From Bacillota bacterium (GTDB taxonomy: Bacteria > Bacillota > Clostridia > Clostridiales > Clostridiaceae), in assembly GCA_023451395.1 (NCBI GenBank), contig JAEXZL010000216.1, positions 1 to 24,129 of the forward strand: a stretch of 24,129 nt of DNA, read 5' to 3'. Shown one piece after another: positions 15,010 to 22,175 of the stretch. Numbering within the stretch: the stretch's first letter is position 1; every line of letters starts with the position of its first letter. A model generated the notes under the pieces. That model made no database searches and was not told where the DNA came from. It saw only the letters and a program-made list of their open reading frames with translations. Position numbers and translations under genes: made by a program.

Positions 15010-16950
15010 ATGGACAAACACAGTAGACACATTACAATACTTAAAGAGCTTGTTTCTACAAACAATTACATAACGGCCTCTCATCTTGCAGAGGCTTGCA
15101 AGGCATCAGTGAGAACTATACACTCTGATATCAACAGCAGGGATTTTATTACTCTACTATCTGGTGCTTCCATTGAAAGGAAGCAAAATGTAGGTATAAG
15201 ACTCACCGCTGATAAAGGACAAAAGGATCATATATATTCCATCCTTAATAGTCCTGCTGATACTAACAATAAAAATGACATAAATGATATAAACTATGTA
15301 ATGTTGAAACTATTAACCTCAAAAAATCCATTAAATATGCACGACTTCTCTAGAGACATATATAAATCAAAGTCCTCAATAATACCAATAATTGATGAAA
15401 TAGAAGCTTATTTTAACAGGCATAACTGCAATTTAATAAGAAAACCTAACTTGGGAATATATTTAGAAGGACCTGAGGACAATATTCGAAGTATGTTTTA
15501 TAAGATAATCATGGAGCTTCCTGTAAGAAATATACCCAAGAATGATCTGGATGGTCGAATGCCTGATGATCTCTGTGCTAAGATGCATATAGCCTTTAGC
15601 AAGGATTTTATTAAAAAGATAATTTCAATAGTTAAGACTTCTGAGGTGAATTTAAGCACCCATTACTGTGATTATGATTTTTGGGCAGTGGTACTTAAAT
15701 CAAGTATTATAGTTAAGAGAAATCAAATTCACAAACACATTCATTACAAAGAAGACTTTGATAAATCCATTCAGGAGTATTATGTAGCTTCTATTATGAA
15801 GCTACATATAGAAAAGGATTTTCATATAACCTTATCAGAGCAGGAAATCTATTCCCTTGAAAAGGTTATTATATCCACCAGAAAGCAGATAAATCAGCTG
15901 CAGATTCAGAAAAAATTTGATGAAGGTGTCTTAGAGAAATTTATTAATCTATTAAGCACTCATTTTAATGTGGATTTAAATGCTGATGAAGAGTTAAAGA
16001 TTAACCTAAGCAATCATCTCCGTCCAGCTATAAGAAGGATGAAATACGGAATATCCAGCGAGAATCCCCTATTAGATAGCATAAAAGCAAAATATACGGA
16101 TATATATATAGCTGTAATGACCAACATAGATAAAATAGAAGAAAGCGAAAATATTTTCTTCGACTCCAATGAATTAGGCTTTATATGCCTTCATGTGGTC
16201 TGTGCATTAAACCGCTCAAAAAGAATCCGCTCTGTTAAGGCCATACTTTTATGCGATGAGGGCTTAACCTTTGAAACTCTTATAAAAAGCTCCGTAGAAA
16301 GCTTATTTAATGAAATTGATATATGCGAAACCTACAGATACAGCGATTTTTCCTCTTTAGATTTTAATGAATACGATTTAGTGCTAAATGCCACCAATAA
16401 TCCTATGAGCCATAAAAACATTATAAATATTGATTTAATGTTCAGCGAGAATTATAGCACTCAGGTTAGGCACTGGCTCTTTGCCAGAGAAATAGAAGCA
16501 GCTATCCCTCTTAAGGATGATTTTCAGGATTATTTGGTTTACTTTAATGACAACAGCGCCTCCCAAATGGAGCTAATATCAAAATACTGCTCATACTTAA
16601 AGGAGGTAGGCTATGTTACCTCTGATTATGAACAGTCAGTAATTGATAGAATTAATTTTTCCTCTACTGCAATTCAGCGTGGTGTGGCAGTTTGCCACGG
16701 AGCAAAGAGATATGTTAATAAATCTGTAATTTTAATTATCCGCCTGGAAAACCCCATACCCTGGGATGACCAATTAGTAGACCTTATCTTCTTTACAGCA
16801 ATCAGCGATGATATTAATAAAAATTACAGTAAAATATTCAGAAAGATACTCCATATTGTTTCTGATGATCAGTTAACCTACGCTTTGAAAAATTGTAATA
16901 ACACTGAGGACATTGAAACACTGCTTTTTAATTTAAATAACTCTTCATGA
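15010..16950 (+). CDS. PRD-domain PTS-regulated transcriptional activator (MtlR/LicR type)
   Basis: A 646-residue multidomain regulator. Residues 7-65 form a helix-turn-helix (ITASHLAEACKASVRTIHSDI), and a second HTH lies near 95-150. PTS regulation domains cover about 190-300 and 315-405; the second keeps His336 in NHLRPAIRRMKYGI and His395 in ICLHVVCAL. A Gat-like EIIB domain has Cys415 in ILLCDEGLTFETL. The C-terminal EIIA-like domain has His563 in VAVCHGAKRYV. Such proteins activate sugar operons and are tuned by phosphorylation from HPr and their cognate EIIB. In the first PRD the usual leading histidine seems replaced (VVLKSSIIVKR). It is divergent from the mannosidase-PTS operon, its obvious target. 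ATG 15010 follows GAGGTGAA. Confidence 0.9.
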   Translation: MDKHSRHITILKELVSTNNYITASHLAEACKASVRTIHSDINSRDFITLLSGASIERKQNVGIRLTADKGQKDHIYSILNSPADTNNKNDINDINYVMLKLLTSKNPLNMHDFSRDIYKSKSSIIPIIDEIEAYFNRHNCNLIRKPNLGIYLEGPEDNIRSMFYKIIMELPVRNIPKNDLDGRMPDDLCAKMHIAFSKDFIKKIISIVKTSEVNLSTHYCDYDFWAVVLKSSIIVKRNQIHKHIHYKEDFDKSIQEYYVASIMKLHIEKDFHITLSEQEIYSLEKVIISTRKQINQLQIQKKFDEGVLEKFINLLSTHFNVDLNADEELKINLSNHLRPAIRRMKYGISSENPLLDSIKAKYTDIYIAVMTNIDKIEESENIFFDSNELGFICLHVVCALNRSKRIRSVKAILLCDEGLTFETLIKSSVESLFNEIDICETYRYSDFSSLDFNEYDLVLNATNNPMSHKNIINIDLMFSENYSTQVRHWLFAREIEAAIPLKDDFQDYLVYFNDNSASQMELISKYCSYLKEVGYVTSDYEQSVIDRINFSSTAIQRGVAVCHGAKRYVNKSVILIIRLENPIPWDDQLVDLIFFTAISDDINKNYSKIFRKILHIVSDDQLTYALKNCNNTEDIETLLFNLNNSS

Positions 16951-16953
16951 CTT

Positions 16954-16996
16954 AAAAAATCCACAGAAATGTGAAATTCATTTCTGTGGATTTTTC
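16954..16996. terminator. Bidirectional terminator between convergent genes
   Basis: A perfect 17-bp stem is formed by 16955-16971 (AAAAATCCACAGAAATG) and 16979-16995 around a 7-nt loop, with T-runs on both strands. It can serve the PRD regulator (plus) and the DUF5673-like gene (minus). Confidence 0.85.
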
Positions 16997-17038
16997 ATCA
17001 TATAAAAATATTTATTCTTTCTTCTAATTCTTCTATGC

Positions 17039-17512
17039 TTATATCCCAACATATTTCTCCAAAGATTCATTTATAAGCTTTTTATCATCCTTATCATTAA
17101 GCTTTAGAGTAAAGCTTGACTCTGTATCAAAAAGCCTTTTATATCTTATTTTTAGCTTATCATGAGTTATCCATTCATAGCCTATTATTTTCTGAAAGGA
17201 TATTAAACTTCCATAATAACATACTCCTTTTTTTCTTATCTCAAAAAATCTCAAGCTGCATATAAGATGGACAGTAAATATTTCCAACATAGCAGCTGGA
17301 TATAAAATATTTAACCCCCCGTTATAATTAGGCTTAGCTAAATACATTAAAAAGAAGAAAGCAAAGAATATTACCGCTGATATATACATGGCAATATAGC
17401 CTTTTCTAGGGTGAAGCTTAGCAATTCTTTCCCCTGAGTTTGAAAATGTATATATAACTCTCACTAGAAATGCTGTGGCTAAGAATATAAAAAATAAATA
17501 AAATATATCCAA
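17039..17512 (-). CDS. Small membrane protein, DUF5673-like
   Basis: A 157-residue protein with three likely membrane segments (about 3-18, 41-59 and 70-88) and a soluble C-terminal domain. That domain contains GVCYYGSLISFQKIIGYEW, a pattern like DUF5673 or YcxB-type PH-like tails. The start is a TTG (17510-17512) with AGGGG and AGG upstream; any internal ATG would remove the first membrane segment, so TTG is preferred. It has its own promoter and shares a terminator with the PRD gene. Function is unknown. The family assignment is from memory of the C-terminal motif and is moderate. Confidence 0.7.
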   Translation of the reverse strand: MDIFYLFFIFLATAFLVRVIYTFSNSGERIAKLHPRKGYIAMYISAVIFFAFFFLMYLAKPNYNGGLNILYPAAMLEIFTVHLICSLRFFEIRKKGVCYYGSLISFQKIIGYEWITHDKLKIRYKRLFDTESSFTLKLNDKDDKKLINESLEKYVGI

Positions 17513-17560
17513 TTAACCTATCCCCTCTCATTATGAAATTAAAGTTATTCTCTTTATTTT

Positions 17561-17589
17561 ATTATAGGATTATTTAACTTATAATACAA
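17561..17589 (-). promoter_or_regulatory. Promoter of the DUF5673-like gene
   Basis: On the minus strand TTGTAT (17584-17589), a 17-bp spacer and TATAAT (17561-17566) form a good promoter about 48 bp upstream of the TTG start. Confidence 0.65.
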
Positions 17590-17679
17590 TTATTGTAAAG
17601 GTGATTTATAAGAAATCCCCTTGGAAATAGGATATCCTTTGGGCGAAAAATATTATTATTAATAATCATTAATATATCC

Positions 17680-17708
17680 TTGACAGATATATCGTGTGAT
17701 GATATATT
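17680..17708 (+). promoter_or_regulatory. Promoter of the PadR operon
   Basis: A consensus -35 TTGACA (17680-17685), a 17-bp spacer and TATATT (17703-17708) lie about 40 bp upstream of the PadR start codon. Confidence 0.75.
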
Positions 17709-17717
17709 TAATATATC
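17687..17717. promoter_or_regulatory. Putative PadR operator with three alternating half-sites
   Basis: ATATATC (17687-17693), GATATAT (17701-17707) and ATATATC (17711-17717) form two overlapping perfect inverted repeats, with 7-nt and 3-nt spacers. They cover the spacer and -10 box of the PadR promoter. PadR proteins commonly bind AT-rich dyads in their own promoters, so autorepression is likely. Confidence 0.6.
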
Positions 17718-17747
17718 GATAGACGATAGATTGAGTGGTGATAGATT

Positions 17748-18086
17748 ATGGATAAAAATACCCCTTTAACAGAAGGCTTATTTTACATTTTATTAGCTGT
17801 AAGAAAGCCAAACCATGGCTATGGAATTATTCAGGAAATCTCGGAGCTTACCTCCCAAAGAGTAATCCTTGGACCTGGTACTTTATATGGTGCTATAAAC
17901 TCTATGCTGGATAAAGGCTGGATAGCCTTATACAGTGAAGAAAAGTCTTCTAGAAAGAAAAAAGAATATGTAATTACAGAGGAAGGCAAGGAAGTCTTCC
18001 TTCAAGAGACCGAAAGGCTTAAAGAATTAATTGATAACTCAAAATTAATGAGTGTAGAGGGGTGGGCTAATAATGAAGAAGTTTAG
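17748..18086 (+). CDS. PadR family transcriptional regulator
   Basis: A 112-residue winged-helix regulator of the PadR type, normally a dimeric repressor. Visible features are LTEGLFYILLAVRKPNHGYGIIQEI at the start, the recognition-helix region LGPGTLYGAINSMLDKGWI and the wing with KKKEYVITEEGKEVF. It has a short C-terminal helix, as in the PadR-s2 subgroup. It starts at ATG 17748 behind a weak GGTGAT. Its 3' end overlaps the DUF2812 gene by 14 bp, indicating translational coupling. PadR/DUF2812 pairs are common in Firmicutes, and the pair probably responds to envelope stress or antimicrobials; the signal here is unknown. Confidence 0.92.
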   Translation: MDKNTPLTEGLFYILLAVRKPNHGYGIIQEISELTSQRVILGPGTLYGAINSMLDKGWIALYSEEKSSRKKKEYVITEEGKEVFLQETERLKELIDNSKLMSVEGWANNEEV

Positions 18087-18576
18087 GTTATATTATGATA
18101 AAGAAACAGAGACTAGCTGGATAAATAAAATGTGTAAGGATGGCTGGGCCTTTAAAAGCTTTTTTATGGGAGTGTATACCTTTAATCCCTGTACTCCTGG
18201 TGAGTATATCTATCAAATTGATCTCTTAGACTATGCTTTAGGCTCCGGAGATTATAAAGAGTTTATGAAGGATACTGGAGTAGAAGTTCTTTCCACTTGG
18301 TATCGCTGGATATATTTAAGAAAAAAGGCTTCGGAAGGTTCCTTTGAAATGTATACAGATGTGGAATCAAAAATACAGCATTACAGAAAGATAAAAAACT
18401 TCTTTATATTTTTCTTTATACTGGAGGTCTTTGTAACCATTGTTGAAATTAGTTCAGCTATAGGTTCTGGAAACGTTATTTTCTGGTACTTTTCCGCCCT
18501 CTTTGCCTTTATTGCTCTTATATTTCTTAAAATGGTTTGGAAATTTTCCTGGAGAATAGAGGAGCTAAAGAGGTAA
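18073..18576 (+). CDS. DUF2812 domain-containing membrane protein
   Basis: A 167-residue protein. The N-terminal half is a DUF2812 domain (FRLYYDKETETSWINKM, GWAFKSF, YIYQIDLL). Two hydrophobic segments follow at about 108-127 and 133-152, then a short basic tail. ATG 18073 lies inside the PadR gene, with GAGGGG upstream. This is a typical partner of PadR regulators. The biochemical role is not known; it may sit in the membrane and act in the response that PadR controls. Confidence 0.85.
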   Translation: MKKFRLYYDKETETSWINKMCKDGWAFKSFFMGVYTFNPCTPGEYIYQIDLLDYALGSGDYKEFMKDTGVEVLSTWYRWIYLRKKASEGSFEMYTDVESKIQHYRKIKNFFIFFFILEVFVTIVEISSAIGSGNVIFWYFSALFAFIALIFLKMVWKFSWRIEELKR

Positions 18577-18582
18577 GTTGTT

Positions 18583-18813
18583 ATGAATAGAAAAAGCAAT
18601 TATTTTATAAACAATTGGATTAAAATAGGATTATTATTTAATGGTATATTTCTAGTTGCTAATAGATTTAGTCTCCTACCGGAGTTTTTCCTGTGCCTAA
18701 CACAAGGTTTTGGATTAGCTTTTATATTAATAGGCTTTATTCGTGGAGATAGAGATATGTCTAAGGTAAAGGAGTTTAAAAGAAATCTTTATAAGAAAAT
18801 AGTGTCGAGATAA
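18583..18813 (+). CDS. Small hypothetical membrane protein
   Basis: A 76-residue protein with two hydrophobic stretches (about 13-30 and 34-53) and a basic tail (KVKEFKRNLYKKIVSR). It starts 6 bp after the DUF2812 stop, with AGAGG upstream, so it is the third gene of the PadR operon. I do not recognise a family. The short N-terminus and positive tail suggest both ends are cytoplasmic. Confidence 0.7.
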   Translation: MNRKSNYFINNWIKIGLLFNGIFLVANRFSLLPEFFLCLTQGFGLAFILIGFIRGDRDMSKVKEFKRNLYKKIVSR

Positions 18814-18818
18814 TAATA

Positions 18819-18859
18819 AAGACATACTGTCTTTATCCTAGGGATAAGTAGTATGTCTT
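18819..18859. terminator. Bidirectional terminator between PadR operon and transaldolase
   Basis: An outer 10-bp stem AAGACATACT (18819-18828) / AGTATGTCTT (18850-18859) encloses a second hairpin, TTATCC / GGATAA. U-rich tails follow on both strands but are interrupted, so efficiency may be moderate. It lies between convergent genes. Confidence 0.6.
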
Positions 18860-18899
18860 ATGTATTTTATCTCGTAGCTTTACAAATTTACTAAATGCA

Positions 18900-19559
18900 T
18901 TATAAAAATACAGCATTAAGCTTCTCTCCATCTTCATTAAATACCTTTATTGCCTCTGTAGCTAAGCCCTTATTTATCATGGTCATGAATATATCAGTAG
19001 GAATCGTACAGGTGTGAGCCCCTGCATTTAATGCCCTTATTACCTGACTAGTATTTTTAAAGCTGGCAGCAAGAATCTTACAGGGAAGCTTTCTTCTATA
19101 ATAAAATTCTCTCATGGCTTCTATTTCTTTATAGGCATCTATGTTATTATTCTCCATTCGGTTTACATAAGGTGCAACATAATCGCAACCTGCAAGACCA
19201 GCTAGTATAGCTTGATCTGCTGAATATATGGCCGTTCCTAGGATCATCTCAGAGCTATTATCAGCTTTGATTTTTTTAATTAACTCTAAACCTACTAAAT
19301 CAATTGGTATCTTATAGCCAAGCTGTTTGTCTGTAACTATAGCCTTAAGTCTTTTATAGTCATCATAACGCTCATGGACGGTAGTGCCTACTAACTGAAG
19401 GAACAAAAGCTCTGCAGGGGTTTTTAACAGCTCATCTATCTGCTTAAACCTATCTTTTTTTTCCTTAAGCAAAAGGGTTGGATTGGTTGTTATTCCTTTA
19501 AAAACTCCTGTTTTAAAACATTGGTTTATCTCATTAATATTTGCTGTATCTAAAAACAT
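18900..19559 (-). CDS. Transaldolase / fructose-6-phosphate aldolase-like protein
   Basis: A 219-residue small transaldolase of the FSA/type 3 group, a cytoplasmic TIM-barrel Schiff-base enzyme. The N-terminus MFLDTANINEI and GITTNPTLL (22-30) are diagnostic. The Schiff-base lysine is Lys83 in GYKIPID. Gln55, Thr109 and Tyr131 (VAPYVNR) match the active-site set of FSA-type enzymes. It may act as a transaldolase in the pentose phosphate pathway or as an aldolase on fructose-6-phosphate; sequence alone does not decide. ATG 19559 follows AAGGAGG. It lies 22 bp after the sensor kinase with no terminator between, so it is probably co-transcribed with the two-component genes. Confidence 0.9.
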   Translation of the reverse strand: MFLDTANINEINQCFKTGVFKGITTNPTLLLKEKKDRFKQIDELLKTPAELLFLQLVGTTVHERYDDYKRLKAIVTDKQLGYKIPIDLVGLELIKKIKADNSSEMILGTAIYSADQAILAGLAGCDYVAPYVNRMENNNIDAYKEIEAMREFYYRRKLPCKILAASFKNTSQVIRALNAGAHTCTIPTDIFMTMINKGLATEAIKVFNEDGEKLNAVFL

Positions 19560-19581
19560 ATATCCTCCTTAAAAATAATTA

Positions 19582-21000
19582 CTATATACCTCCCGGAATA
19601 GAAATAGTAAAGGTAGTTCCTTCTCCTACACTGCTCTCTACAGCTATCTTTCCACCATGAGCTTCCACCAGAGCCTTTGTAATGCTTAATCCTATTCCCT
19701 GTCCACCGGTATCCTTGCTTCGTGACAGGTCACTTCTATAAAACCTTTCAAATATGTGGGGCAGATCCTTATTTGATATACCTGTTCCATTATCCTTTAC
19801 CTTTATTATAATACTTTTTCCTGTCTTTTTTAATATAACCTCACCATATCCACCAGTCTTTAGATATCTTAGAGAATTTGATAGGAGGTTATGGATAATC
19901 TGGCGAAGTTTGTCCCTATCAACCAAGGCCTCTATGGAAGGTTCTATTGAGGAAGCTATACTAAAGCCTCCCTTAAGATATAAAGGTCTAAAGCTTTGAA
20001 TAATTCCTTCCAGCTCCTGAGACAAGTTAATTTTCTCCTTATGAAGCTTTAGGCTTCCTTCCTCCAGTCTTGCCACTCCCCGAAGATTTTCTACCATCTT
20101 CTTTAATCTCTCTATCTCATTATCAATCTCCTTTAGCTTATCCTGGGAGGGCTCCCAAACTCCATCTAAAAAGGCCTCAATATGAGTCTTTAAAACCGTT
20201 AAGGGAGTTCTTAACTCGTGAGCCATATCAGAAGTAAGCCTCCTTCTAAGATTTTCCTGATAGCTTAAGGTTTCTGCTAGATAATTTATGGAATTGGAAA
20301 GCTCCTCTATCTCTTTAGTAGTTGTATTTATATTTAATCGCACCTCTAGGTTTCCAGTCCTCATTTTGTTTGCTGTATCAGTTATTTTAACCAAAGGCTT
20401 AGAAAGTTGTCTGGAAGTTATTATGCTTATGATAAGGCCAAAAATCAAAGCTGCTCCTGCTGATATAATGAAGGCTTTATTTAAGGTGCTCATAAAGGTT
20501 ACAGAGGCTTCCGAGAGATAGGAGGTGCCAAAATAGCCAATAATTATAGCCCCTGCATTTTTGTTATTTTGAAGTAAGGGGTATTCCTCTTCAGTATATT
20601 CCCCCACCTTCATATCAGCAAAGCTGTGCATGCCTCCCATCATATTTCCCATCATCATGTTGTGCTTTAGATGGGAATTACCTGAGGAGTATAGGATGTT
20701 ATCTTTTAAATCCTTAACCTCAATATATAGCTCTTCCATCAGTGCATATCTTTGAATTTCCGCTGCATGTGCATATCTTTGAATTTCCGCTGTATTTACA
20801 GCTAAAAGATCTGGATCTTTACTGTATAATTCATTAACTAATTTTACAGCACTATCAACCTTAGCTTTATGTTCATCCACCAGATAATTCTTAAATTCTT
20901 TTCCTACAGTATAATTTGATATGATACTTGCTAAAATAATTGAGCCTATAACTGCAAAAAGAAAGCCTAAGGATAATTTTTTCATTAAGGATATTTTCAT
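19582..21000 (-). CDS. Sensor histidine kinase with Met/His-rich external domain
   Basis: A 472-residue membrane kinase. TM1 is at about 10-29, an external domain at 30-170 and TM2 at 173-196. HAMP covers about 195-248, the H-box DMAHELRTPL has His261, and the N-box is IIHNLLSNSLRYL (368-380). G1 is DNGTG (403-407) and G2 is GGQGIGL (432-438). The external domain contains HLKHNMMMGNMMGGMH (110-125), rich in Met and His and resembling metal-binding loops. Just before it, residues AEIQRYAHA (71-79) are repeated as AEIQRYALM from a 27-bp tandem duplication. It starts behind GGAGGAAAT. It pairs with the response regulator upstream and is followed by the transaldolase gene. Copper or silver sensing is a hypothesis only. 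Confidence 0.92.
   Translation of the reverse strand: MKISLMKKLSLGFLFAVIGSIILASIISNYTVGKEFKNYLVDEHKAKVDSAVKLVNELYSKDPDLLAVNTAEIQRYAHAAEIQRYALMEELYIEVKDLKDNILYSSGNSHLKHNMMMGNMMGGMHSFADMKVGEYTEEEYPLLQNNKNAGAIIIGYFGTSYLSEASVTFMSTLNKAFIISAGAALIFGLIISIITSRQLSKPLVKITDTANKMRTGNLEVRLNINTTTKEIEELSNSINYLAETLSYQENLRRRLTSDMAHELRTPLTVLKTHIEAFLDGVWEPSQDKLKEIDNEIERLKKMVENLRGVARLEEGSLKLHKEKINLSQELEGIIQSFRPLYLKGGFSIASSIEPSIEALVDRDKLRQIIHNLLSNSLRYLKTGGYGEVILKKTGKSIIIKVKDNGTGISNKDLPHIFERFYRSDLSRSKDTGGQGIGLSITKALVEAHGGKIAVESSVGEGTTFTISIPGGI
20742..20795. repeat. 27-bp tandem duplication inside the sensor kinase gene
   Basis: Two adjacent 27-bp copies (20742-20768 and 20769-20795) differ at one base (C or T near the end). 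The unit length is a multiple of three, so the reading frame is kept and nine residues are added to the external domain. The near-identity suggests a recent slippage event. Confidence 0.9.
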
Positions 21001-21045
21001 TATTTCCTCCTCCCAATCTTCCTAACATCTAGAAACATTAAACCT

Positions 21046-21756
21046 TTAAGCTTCCGAGGATTGCACTATAAATTTATATCCCATTCCATAAACCGTAGCT
21101 ATATATCTTGGCTCCTTAGGATTATCCTCCAGCTTTTGCCGAAGATTTTTAATATAAGTATCAACAGTTCTGTCAAAGCCCTCATAGTCCATACCAAAGG
21201 CCTTGTCTATCAACTGTTCTCTGGAAAATATCTGTCCTATATTTGTTAGAAGTACAGTTAAAACTTTAAATTCATTAGCTGTAAGACTTACCGTTTGTCC
21301 CTTCTTTTTTACTATCATCCTCTTAATATCAATTTCTAGATCTCCTTTATTAAAGGTTAAAATATCTGCCATAGGAATTTCATCTCTATAGGCTCTTCTT
21401 AAAAGGGCTCTAACCCTTACCACTAGCTCCCGAACACTAAAGGGCTTAGTCAAATAATCATCCGCCCCTATGGATATACCTTCAATCCTTTCCTCCTCTT
21501 CTGCCTTAGCAGTAAGCATAATTACCGGCACAAAAGATTTAGCTCTAATTCTTCTGCATACCTCCTCACCGGTGATTTTAGGAAGCATTAAATCCAGCAC
21601 TATAAGATGAACTTCTTCCTTGTTAAATATATTAAGGGCTTCTTCCCCATCCATAGCCGTTACTACTTCAAAACCCTCTTTTTCTAAGTAAGCCTTAACC
21701 ACATCCAATATTTTTTCTTCATCATCAACAACCAATATCTTAAAATTATTATTCAT
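21046..21756 (-). CDS. OmpR/PhoB-type response regulator
   Basis: A 236-residue two-component regulator. The receiver domain has acidic pocket Asp11/Asp12, phosphoacceptor Asp55 in VLDLMLP, Thr82 in MLTAKA and Lys104 in LTKPFS. The C-terminal winged helix (about 130-234) contains LTANEFKVLTVLLTNIG and the TVDTYIKNLRQKLE recognition helix, then YGMGYKF. I place the start at ATG 21756, which has GAGGAG 8 nt upstream; a longer frame reaches 21822 but has no good binding site and adds 22 residues foreign to the family. The gene lies between the SHOCT protein and its cognate kinase. Its target is not visible; autoregulation of the operon would be usual. Confidence 0.93.
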   Translation of the reverse strand: MNNNFKILVVDDEEKILDVVKAYLEKEGFEVVTAMDGEEALNIFNKEEVHLIVLDLMLPKITGEEVCRRIRAKSFVPVIMLTAKAEEEERIEGISIGADDYLTKPFSVRELVVRVRALLRRAYRDEIPMADILTFNKGDLEIDIKRMIVKKKGQTVSLTANEFKVLTVLLTNIGQIFSREQLIDKAFGMDYEGFDRTVDTYIKNLRQKLEDNPKEPRYIATVYGMGYKFIVQSSEA

Positions 21757-21809
21757 ACATAACTCCTCTAAATATTTAATTGTTATTAATCTCAGTGTAA
21801 ACCTAGAAA

Positions 21810-21833
21810 GACTAGGGAGCAAGCTCTCTAGTC
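21810..21833. other. Hairpin overlapping the SHOCT gene stop codon
   Basis: An imperfect 11-bp inverted repeat, GACTAGGGAGC (21810-21820) and GCTCTCTAGTC (21823-21833), has one mismatch. On the transcribed strand it is followed by a short UUUCU. It may be a weak attenuator lowering expression of the two-component genes relative to the SHOCT protein. Confidence 0.4.
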
Positions 21834-22082
21834 CTTCTTTGATAGTATATTTTTTCTTTTTAAATATTCTTCCTCACTGATTTCTCCGCTGGCAAACTTT
21901 TCGTTTATTATCTTCATGCCATCCATAGATTTATAAGAATAATTTTTAAAGAGCTTAATAGCCAGTAGAATTAATCCGATAAATATTGCTACTCTAGCAC
22001 CTATTGCTAAAAACATCCAGCCGCTTCCCATAAAACCTGGGTCATTAAAGCCATAGCCTCCAAATCCACCACCACAAAACAT
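21828..22082 (-). CDS. SHOCT-domain small membrane protein
   Basis: An 84-residue protein with a glycine/aromatic-rich N-terminus (CGGGFGGYGFNDPGF), one membrane helix (about 22-43) and a C-terminal SHOCT motif (NEKFASGEISEEEYLKRKNIL, approximately 60-80). SHOCT is a short oligomerisation or targeting motif found at the end of many small membrane proteins. The start ATG at 22082 follows AAGGAGGA. It is the first gene of the SHOCT / response regulator / kinase / transaldolase run. Similar proteins are often found next to two-component systems and metal-efflux genes in Firmicutes. The specific role is unknown. Confidence 0.88.
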   Translation of the reverse strand: MFCGGGFGGYGFNDPGFMGSGWMFLAIGARVAIFIGLILLAIKLFKNYSYKSMDGMKIINEKFASGEISEEEYLKRKNILSKKD

Positions 22083-22175
22083 AAAGAAATTCCTCCTTAT
22101 TAATACATCATATCTAATACCTTCTATGCATTAATATTATAAATAAACTATGGAGGAAATATGAAGAATAATAAC

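Noticed and set aside
17617..17645. GGATATCC-centred inverted sequence upstream of the PadR promoter
   Set aside because: Only an 8-bp core palindrome; the flanks do not pair well enough to call a hairpin or site.
21757..21822. 22-residue N-terminal extension of the response regulator
   Set aside because: No ribosome binding site at the upstream start, it runs into the SHOCT hairpin region, and the receiver domain starts normally at the ATG at 21756.
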